Assembly (NCBI GenBank): GCA_037954665.1
Contig: JBBMOL010000046.1
Span: 2,030,501-2,094,500, forward strand
Source: Laguncularia racemosa
Lineage: Eukaryota > Streptophyta > Magnoliopsida > Myrtales > Combretaceae
Length of the DNA: 64,000 nt
Direction: 5' to 3'
The notes under the pieces were generated by a model. That model did no database searches. It saw only the letters and a program-made list of their open reading frames with translations, and was not told where the DNA came from. The position numbers and the translations under genes are program-made. Numbering within the stretch: the stretch's first letter is position 1; each line of letters starts with the position of its first letter. Positions 55,601 to 64,000 of this stretch are shown one piece after another.

Positions 55601-58600
55601 TTGTGGTATGAATGCGATTCTCCTATTTGGCTATATCATGCTTAATTTCCCCTTTTCTACATTATAATGTATATTATAGTTAGAAAGAAAAAAGAAAAAA
55701 AAAAGATTGAGTAAAACACACAGGGGCATCATCACACATTTCTCTTATCTAAACTTATTGGAGTCTTTATCTTCTGTCATAGACAAGAATACATCAGTTT
55801 TAAGCTATCATGTATTATGATTTTGCTTAATAATAAAAGGATTTTATCTTAACTTCATATAAATCGAATAGTATAACGTGTATATATAATGGGAATTCCG
55901 CAAGGTTATATATAACAGGACAACCTACGTAAATAGAGAAGAGACTCTATTATTTTAATTTTTTTTTCCCAGTTGGTCCACTGCCCCTGCCGTTCATGCA
56001 TTTTTGTTCCTCAATAAATATTCCTGCGGTCCACATACTCAACCATACATGTACGTGCACTTAGATTGGTTAATGATCATGGTCGCAGTCCATGCACGTG
56101 TCCGAACAGATCAATGGGTTTTTGTCCTGAAACAGACAGATTCAGAAGTTCGTATAAAGTAAGCGTATCCATTTTATGTGGTTGGAAGTTCACAGTTAAA
56201 ACTCCATCGTTGTTGCATCAATTGATACCCAACATGTTGATGTCATCCCATTATAATAATAATCACTCTGGCTAGTCAGTTATTTGTTGCTAGCTAGCAC
56301 ATGTGCTACGCCAATAATTCTAGACCTACCCCCCATGCTATCACAAATAAATGTTTGGGACATGTGGCACTTCATTGTTTATATATATTATTCACAAATA
56401 ATACAATTTGAATTCCATCTAAATTAATTTCTGTTAGTTTCTTCAATTTTTTCTCTTTAGATGTCTCAATAGTTGAGATTGTAATAAAGAAGATGATCTC
56501 ACAATAATCATAAAATAGTTTAAAAATTTAGAGAATTTCAAACTATTAATTTTAAAACTAAAGAAAATGATAGAAGTGAAAGTGTTGAAAATCTGAATTC
56601 ATCCAATAAGATTGATATATGATTCATAAGAAATAGAACATGCATGAAATAATTATTTCAGGACATGCAATTCGAGCATATTGCAAGCACGACTAGCCAC
56701 TTAAAACAAATAAATAAATAAATTGGCTGCGTAGAAATCAAGTTTGAAGATCTAAAATATAGCTAGCAAAAGATTGAAAGAAATCCAAGCAAATGTAACT
56801 TTGATGTGCAAATGTAACATGTTTTATGGAATTCGGCTGATTTTGGTGCAATGTTGGGATTTATCAATTTTCTCTAAAAGACATAAATACTTGAATGCAA
56901 TATTATATAATAAATTGTTTATAATTTAAATTTAAAAAAAAAAATGACATCCTTGTGTATACGTTAAGGATGCACTATGTTCTTATCATTTTCACTAATA
57001 GTTTCACGTATATTATTTTGCATCGCAAGTGCTCCATTCACCAGTCATTCAACGAACTGCACTTTATCATTTGCTTTTGAATATTTGCGTTATCTTTTTG
57101 TGTAAATCTCAAATCCTTTTCGTTGAGAGATTTTGAATCCAATCCCCTAAAATGCCCCTTAAAAAAAATATATAGAAGCAAAAACATTCAAATGGGCCAC
57201 AACCCTTAAATAAATCCCACCCCTTTGTTTGTCTCCTTTTCATAAATAAATAAAGGATCTCTTTAACTTGAAGGTAATAGAGAGAGAATAAAATAGTTAT
57301 TTTTGAAATACTTTCTATTGGTTTAGAACTTTTTATTTTAAATGACTTTTCTCTTCCTCTTTAAAGAGAATAACTATTATCTTTTATAGGTTGTATTTTT
57401 TATTTCCTTCATAAGGAACAAAAAGTTTGAGTAATGGACAACCTTACCCCTAATAAATAACTATTGGTTATATTCCATCATGACCAAATAGGTCATATTT
57501 CCAATTTGATTATGTAATTAATGAAATGAAGTAGACAATTGAATAAATATTCCTTACAAGAAAATTTTATATAAAGTAAATACTAAAACATAAATTTCTA
57601 GTCTGTTATAAGTAAAGGCCATTCCTTTATTCTATATCCATTCTATTCTAAAAAGTAATCATGCAGTAAAAAGAAAAAAGAAAAAGAAAAGAAAAAACAC
57701 TCTCTATCCCTTTTCTCTCTTTACACTTTCTCCAAGCCCACCTCGCCCTATTTGTTCATCTAAAAAATTGTGTGTCACTTTTGTCTTTGATAAGTGACTA
57801 TTCCTCATTTCTTTTATCTTTAAATATAAGTGGAAACAAACCCACATTGAGTCTTGATCAATGCATGGAAAGAAGGAAAAAGGAAATCATGAAAATTATA
57901 TCTTTGTCAATTTAACTGAATCAACAAGAAGAAGAGTGCTTTGGGTTCCTTGGTTATCTTTGCATGCACAATAAAAAGGTATGTTGCATTTCTCTTTTAG
58001 TTAAGGAAATTAGGGTAATTACAAGTAAGGGTTTGAATAAATTTAGGGATGGAATTATACAAATTGGAAATTTGCCATTGGATATGAAATGTTCCTTATA
58101 GATTTTTAATTTAATGTTCTATAATTAAAAGTGTGGTGTGGATACTTGTAATTTAAGTTGTATGGGGTTAGAAATGTTGACTCTTGGTGTTTTATGGAAG
58201 AGGAATTAAATCAAAGGTTGAATGTTTGGGGAAATTTGGAACTAAGGTTTGTTTATGTTGATTTTGAAGTTGAGATTGACTAAGGAAAACACATGGTCAA
58301 TTGCACCAACACTCCTGTCAACCAAGATTATTGTTTGAAGAGGTTGTTTAGGATATATGTATAGAGTTAATTTGTTGGGAGAGAGCTATGGCTAAGTTGT
58401 ACAGGTATTATGGGATACATGGATCGAAGGTTACAGTGGATTGGTTGTACTAATGGCCAATTTGATAGCAACTTTGGGATGAGACAACTATGTGATTGGC
58501 TTTAAAGTGTTGGGGGGTACCTACACCAAGTGTGTATACGTATATGTATACATTTCTGCTGTAGGGTCCTAAACTATTTCAAGTCTTGGGATACTAAGAT

Positions 58601-58851
58601 TGTTTTGTGTACCATACTTAAATAAAAATAATAACTTGTATAAATTGTTTGTGATATGTTTGCATAGCATACGTGTGTGTGTGTAGTGATTATGTATTGG
58701 CTTTAGCTCACCCCTCGTGGGATATTGTTTTCAATTATTTCTAATTATGAGTATATATATGGGAATGGGTTTTGTGCTAGTACATTTGAAGGATTCCATA
58801 TATAGGTTAATATGACTTGCTTTAAGTAAATTAAGTTCTTAGCTTTTTTAT
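52657..58851 (+). other. Downstream DNA of ACY1 copy 2, no gene seen
   Basis: Non-coding, AT-rich, parallel to 9239-16895. The open frames at 53426-53668 (minus) and 56066-56275 only partly match their counterparts in copy 1 and have different ends, so they are not genes. Confidence 0.6.
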
Positions 58852-61043
58852 TATTATTTTCGGATAATTGAAATTGTTGAGAACAAAAGCAATTACATTG
58901 ACAAGTTAAAAGTGGTCCATTTATAAGAGTCATAAATAAAAAAAAAAAAATTGCTTACCTTTATAGATTAGGAAATGCTATTCTATTGTTCCATCAATGG
59001 GATCCTTTAGTCCAATTATCCATTTAGAACTTATTTAGAATCCAATAAATCATTTATATATCTAGTAAGTAAGATATAAGTCATAATATCTTCATCTATA
59101 ATATTTCTTTAGCCATTTAAAACTTATTCAATTCATTTGAAACCTTTATTATAGCTTTTTATTTTAAATTTTGGCATCTTTTGAATTGATTTTCTTCCAT
59201 TATCTTGAATAATATTATAAACAATTAGATGCAACAAATAAGGTTCACTAAATCGTTTTTATAAAGCTAGCATATAATACGATATTGGCATAAAAAAAAT
59301 TAGAGTAATTGAGACTCTAGCAATAAACATGTACATATAGGATTCTAAATGTGAAGGGTCATTTCGATTCGCGCTGCCACCACAATATTTGCAAAGATGA
59401 TACGAGTTTGCACTGTTGGCATAAAAATTAGTTTCATATTGAGTTCACTACCTTTATCATGCCATCATTATCATGCCATCGAGAGCATAATCCATTGCAA
59501 CATTCAAATCGACGACCAATTTCACCAATTCGCCCTGTTACAACTTCTACCTTACTTAATTGGCCTTATTAGCCATAATTCCCTCATATTAATGACTTAT
59601 TGAGCCATGAATCATGGCTTGACTATCTAGTTGAAAGCTATGTCACCTTCCTTTTAAAGTGATCTTAAATCTTAGTCTTAACCTAACCAAACTCATCACA
59701 TGTGATTATTAAGTTAAATTGTTATTAAGTTCATTTGATCACATAAGCAAATGGATATCATACAACAACAACCACATACAAGGAATTTGCTCAAGATCTT
59801 GTAAACAAATGGGATTTGAAATCAACTCTCAAAATTAAATTCAAATATAGATGGCTAATACTTAGTTATGCTAAAAGGGTTTCAATTCCTAAAACCATCA
59901 TTTGATTTCATGCTTAAAAGATTATTCTACACTCAAATTTGATTGTCAAAAATCTGCTACAGACAAATTAGGTTAATATACTTAAAAACATGGTTGATCG
60001 GGACATGTCTAGAGGAGATTTATTTGATCAAGTTTTGAATTTAGTAGATTGACTTTGAGATTTGGTTAACCTACTTGCAAATAGTCCTCCAAATTTTCAC
60101 CAAAAACTTAATTGGCTTATATTAAAATATTATTGGCTAAATTTGAAATTCAATCGATGGCTCTTCCTTAATTTTCAAAATTTTGAACTTATTTCTCCTA
60201 GAATTGATCTGACACTTCTCTAGGGAGATTTTATCCTCCAAATACTCTATTTTTACTCCCATATATCTTTTCTTTTAAAAAGCTCTTATAATATAATCAT
60301 CTATGTAATCCAAATTCCATAAATCAAAATGATTCAATCAAATCCTTTATTTTAAACTATTAACTCCAAATTCCATAATTCATACTTGTTTCATACTCAT
60401 ACCTTGGGTTAATTTTTTTAACTCCAACTACTAATCAAATCCTAAGTTTGCAATTGTTACTAACTTTATAAGAATAAAAAAGAGAAACCAACACTTCCTC
60501 TTGAAATTTGTATAAAGTCAAGCTCTTCAATACCAAGATTTTCCCACTAGCAAAAAAAGACAATTAGGGTTTTACTGACTAAGAGTTTTTTAATAAAAAG
60601 GAAATGAGTTGTGTATGATGGGAATTAGCCTCTAACATTTAGAAAATCCATGACTTAATCTAGAATAAAGGGCTTGAGTAACGTAGTGCAAAGGTTTCCA
60701 ACTAGTTTTAGGTAGGAGGACAACTAGATATTCTAATAAGGTTTTGTTGTTCATGACATTGTATTGGGAAGGAACTTGTTGCTTTCAGAATCAACTGAGA
60801 CATAGGGTTCTAATGCTTCTAACAAAAAAACTATTTTTTCTTTTGACTTTATTTTAGTGAATGGAGGTAATTCTGAACTAGCTAATGATTCTACTTTTGA
60901 TCCTATTCTAGCAAAGGGATGTGATTATGACATTATAGAAGTTTTTTGCTTTAAAGTACATAGACAAGGATTCAGTTTAAATGAAAAAAAAAATCCTTTG
61001 GTTTGGATATGGAAGTTCATGATATCGAATTTAAAAAATTTGA
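58852..61043. other. AT-rich DNA after the duplication, no gene recognised
   Basis: No supported coding region. The start of a third aminoacylase copy, which would be expected about 2.8 kb past the block by analogy with copy 1, is not seen. Confidence 0.5.
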
Positions 61044-63316
61044 TGTAGTTATTTAGAAAATTATTTCCTTTATTTTATTTACTTTCCTTTATGATAGTTA
61101 TTTTGTATTGATAATTGATCTAATATAAACCTTGCATGTTGTGAGGACCTAGGCTTAAGCAATAATGTTGAAATTGAAATAGTGTACATGTACATGTAAT
61201 GTAAAATGAATGTATATATATGTTATATGCTATATTTAAAAAAAAAAGTGTGAATTATATGGACATATATGGAATATATATATACATGTAAAAATATACA
61301 TATTATATTATATTATATGTTATATATATGGTTAGGAAAAAAAAAAAAGGAAAACCGTACAAAACACAAACTTAAACCTAAACCTAAACGTAATTGAGTA
61401 TATGATTTGATACGGAATCAAATCGAAATTTAATTATATTAATATATAATATAGTGTAATATACATGTATGTATATGAGTAAGATATTGTAGGAAAATGG
61501 TAGATTATATGAGGTCAGGATGGAATTTAGGGGTTTGGAATACTAAATTAGCAATTTAGGGTTTAACAAAGCAAATGGAGTAACGTTGATTGGTATATTG
61601 ATGATTCAAGTATTTCTGTTGAATGAGGAGGACATAGGAATTTAGCTAGTGCAACTATTTGGATTGGCATTTATTGTTTTAAGTGAGTTCCTCCTTAACT
61701 CCTCTCTTGGGTACAAGTGGTTGATAATGTAAACCACTTGTTGTTGGCTGAAATTACCCTGTACAATTACTTATTGTGATCAACGCAGGAGAATTGTTGA
61801 ATTATGTTGGATTGCTGATGGCTAGTCGTGTGTCATGATATGGTTAGATTATGAGAAAAAGGGAACATTGTAGAAATCTTAGAATGGGAGTTGGATACGG
61901 GATTTGATTGTATTGTTCCTGATTATATGTGATGTAATGAACATAAATTGTTGAATGCTTTATGATTGTGATGTAATGCTCAGTTATTTTTAGCTTACTG
62001 GAAGGGATTTATATGACTTGTTGAGTTCATACTATTGTTATCTCGGTAATGATGAAATATCTAAATGGATAATAAAATGGAAAACTAATCATTAACAAGT
62101 ATAACTTCATTAAAGTATACCTAATTGATTTTGGGTCTGGAACAAATTAAATGGGGTTTAGGCTGTAAGTACCTGCTAATCTAAAACACTTAATGTAAGG
62201 AAAGTCCTATTCCCTGCTTAGTATGTTTATGGTATGATCTTTGAGTCAACCCGGATAGGTTTAAGGCACAGTTGACAAACTGGCCCAATTCAGTGACCTA
62301 TGGGGATCTGGTCACTCCTTTTACTCGAGGCTTGTGAAAGGCGAACTAAATGTTTCTAACTAAAAAGAGTATGTAAGGATGCTTTAATTGGTTGAGAAAA
62401 CATTGAGTTTTGAAAAGTACATGAGGGTAGTTTATCTACCAGTTGACAAGCTCTACCTGGGTGAACTGAAAAGTATTTGTAACCTGTGAGTAAACAGGAG
62501 AGACTTGAAATGGTCTCCAATGAAAAGGTTATGAGTTTAGTAAAAATGGAATTATAAGGAAAAGTTAATTAAGTAAGATCATAGCGATGTTAAAATGTAA
62601 GAAATTGAACTAGGTTTCCTACAAAAATAGCTTTGAGTTGAAAACTTGCTTGCTTGAGTAATCACTTTCGAAGTATTTGATAATATTGTTGGTTACTGTT
62701 ATGTGATTTTATTGTTTGTTTTTGTTAGGTTGCTTGATTATGTACTCACTTTGCTTCTTAAGAAGTTGAGGGGTTAAAGAATAAGTTGCTGGAGACTCGG
62801 GTTTTTGGAGAGCGTCAATAGAGGCAAACAGGCCTTTAGTTTCCATTTTGGAACCTCTGTTATTTTGTAATATGATGTCCTATACATGATGTTGTAGTGC
62901 TTGTAAATAAGATCTACAGGTTGTTGATCTTTGGATTATAATGTAAATATATGTATGTATAAGGTTGGATTTGTAATCTTTTTGAGCTACTTAAGGCTGC
63001 AGGATTAATCATAGGTTGTGCCTACTTACCGGGAATATGGATCTCGATGGTATATATATATATATATGATGTATGATGTGATAGGAGATTTTAAGTACAT
63101 GTATTTAGATATGATGTGGATTTGAAATGATAGCGCTGTTAGCGCTATATGACTTTTATAGAATTACATATAGGTTGGAGTTATAGGTTTAGGATTAGCT
63201 AAATTTGCCTAATTTCTAATTCAAAGACACAATAGCAATTCACCTACAGGTACCGTAGATAGTTACAGAAATTTTGAACAAGTTTAAGAATCAGACCTAG
63301 TAGGTGGGTTACTACA
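61044..63316. other. LTR-like AT-rich stretch
   Basis: Bounded by 'tgtagt' (61044) and its complement 'actaca' (63311-63316). It contains phrases common in Ty3 LTRs ('gtactcactttgcttcttaagaagttgagg', shortened here as 'gtactcactttgcttctt', near 62741). TA-rich runs lie at 61210-61330 and 63051-63066. No target duplication, primer site or coding domain was found, so an LTR identity is only a possibility. Confidence 0.3.
63130..63148. repeat. Perfect short inverted repeat (8-bp arms, 3-bp loop)
   Basis: 'atagcgct' gtt 'agcgctat'. Each arm holds the palindrome AGCGCT. Stands out in AT-rich surroundings; no role known. Confidence 0.7.
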
Positions 63317-64000
63317 CATGTAACCCTATTGGAAGGGGACTTTTGATGAATATTATTCCAACTTCCATTAATTGAAAATTCTCTCTTTCAATACCTCCCT
63401 CTTATCGATCTTCTTACTATTATGATGAGTAAACCATTTGATTCATTTGTGCATTGTATTAGATAGGCTAAGTGTAGTTTGATATTCTTTAGTGCATCAT
63501 ATCTAATGAAGGAGTCATCCATATCCCATTTTGTACATAGAAAATCCATAAAAATAATTGTTCGTTTGTTGAGATTTAGTGGTTTAAATTCCATATTGGC
63601 TTAGTGATCTTTCTCCTAAGCAAATTGTAGTCAAAGAGCCAAGCACTTCTTCGTTTTGGCTATGCTTGCAAGGTTGTTTTGGATTCTATCTTTAAATCTA
63701 GGTCCATTAATATAGTTTTTTATTGACTTATTGCCTTTTGGAATTTCCTTACTAAACCTCACCTTACACATAAGAAGGGCCTTTGATAGGATAGGTTATG
63801 CACTATTATCTTGAAATTATGTATGAGAGTGAGAGGAACATGAAGGCAACGACTCTAAGGGAGAGAGGAGGGCAACGATGGCTGGGGTTTTGTAGGGTCT
63901 ACACAAGATAATAAAAGGTTTAACTCTTTATTTAAAGAAAAACCTAGGAATAAATTGACCTTTATACCCTTAGTTTTAGTTCTTCGTAATCTTTAACTAA
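63317..64000. other. Unassigned right end
   Basis: A minus-strand open frame of 68 codons (63388-63594) has no recognisable motif. A purine-rich stretch (63820-63880, 'gagagaggaggg') follows. Nothing else supported. Confidence 0.4.

Larger units (their letters stand above)
51171..58851 (+). repeat. Tandem segmental duplication, copy 2
   Basis: Counterpart of 7757-16895. It is shorter, partly because the 0.8-kb segment at 13205-13990 and several smaller stretches are absent. Similarity ends abruptly at 'cttagcttttttat' (58838-58851). Confidence 0.92.

Noticed and set aside
61368..61392. Telomere-like 'aacctaaacctaaacg'
   Set aside because: Only two or three units and six rather than seven bases long; not a telomeric array.
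1..64000. CRISPR array, prophage, operon, integron or other prokaryotic system
   Set aside because: No spaced direct repeats, no ribosome-binding-site-led gene strings, and every recognisable gene belongs to plant transposons or a plant intron-bearing gene.

Overview
This is eukaryotic nuclear DNA from a flowering plant, most likely a woody dicot. It is AT-rich, has GT/AG introns, and is dominated by plant-type retrotransposons (Ty1/Copia, L1-clade LINEs, LARD or Ty3-like LTRs) and a hAT DNA transposon. The gag and pol wording of the best Copia element resembles grapevine (Vitis) Copia families as I remember them; the species is a guess. No bacterial, organellar or CRISPR-like feature was seen.

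The only host genes I recognise are two tandem aminoacylase-1-like (ACY1, M20 metallopeptidase family) loci on the + strand. Copy 1 enters from the left; only its last two exons (8371-8610 and 9125-9238) are inside the window, and both are intact. Copy 2 starts at 19661 and ends at 52656, with exons at 19661-20226, 50126-50259, 51804-52044 and 52543-52656. It is a pseudogene: exon 1 has lost four residues at the metal-binding HTD motif and has two frameshifts, and the second and third visible exons each carry a frameshift. An expected middle exon was not found. The block carrying the last exons plus about 7 kb of downstream DNA is present twice (7757-16895 and about 51171-58851), which shows a segmental tandem duplication.

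Layout: 1-7756 is LINE-A in an intron of copy 1, invaded by a large LTR (1-1654) and by Copia-1 (1952-6770). 7757-16895 is the first duplicated block. 16899-19660 is spacer with a Copia scrap, a MITE and the upstream region of copy 2. 19661-50125 is exon 1 and a giant first intron made of LINE-B (20930-26031), a hAT element (26423-36340) with LINE-C inside it, a deleted Copia-3 (36878-38501), and a Ty3-like remnant holding Copia-2 (40016-49750, minus strand), which itself holds LINE-D (44005-49116). 50126-58851 is the rest of copy 2 and the second block. 58852-64000 is unassigned AT-rich DNA with LTR-like character.

Every transposon open reading frame I examined is broken. I found no novel enzymatic or defence system. 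The interest lies in the nested insertion record, the birth-and-death of the aminoacylase array, and a Copia copy whose LTRs look young while its coding region is badly damaged.
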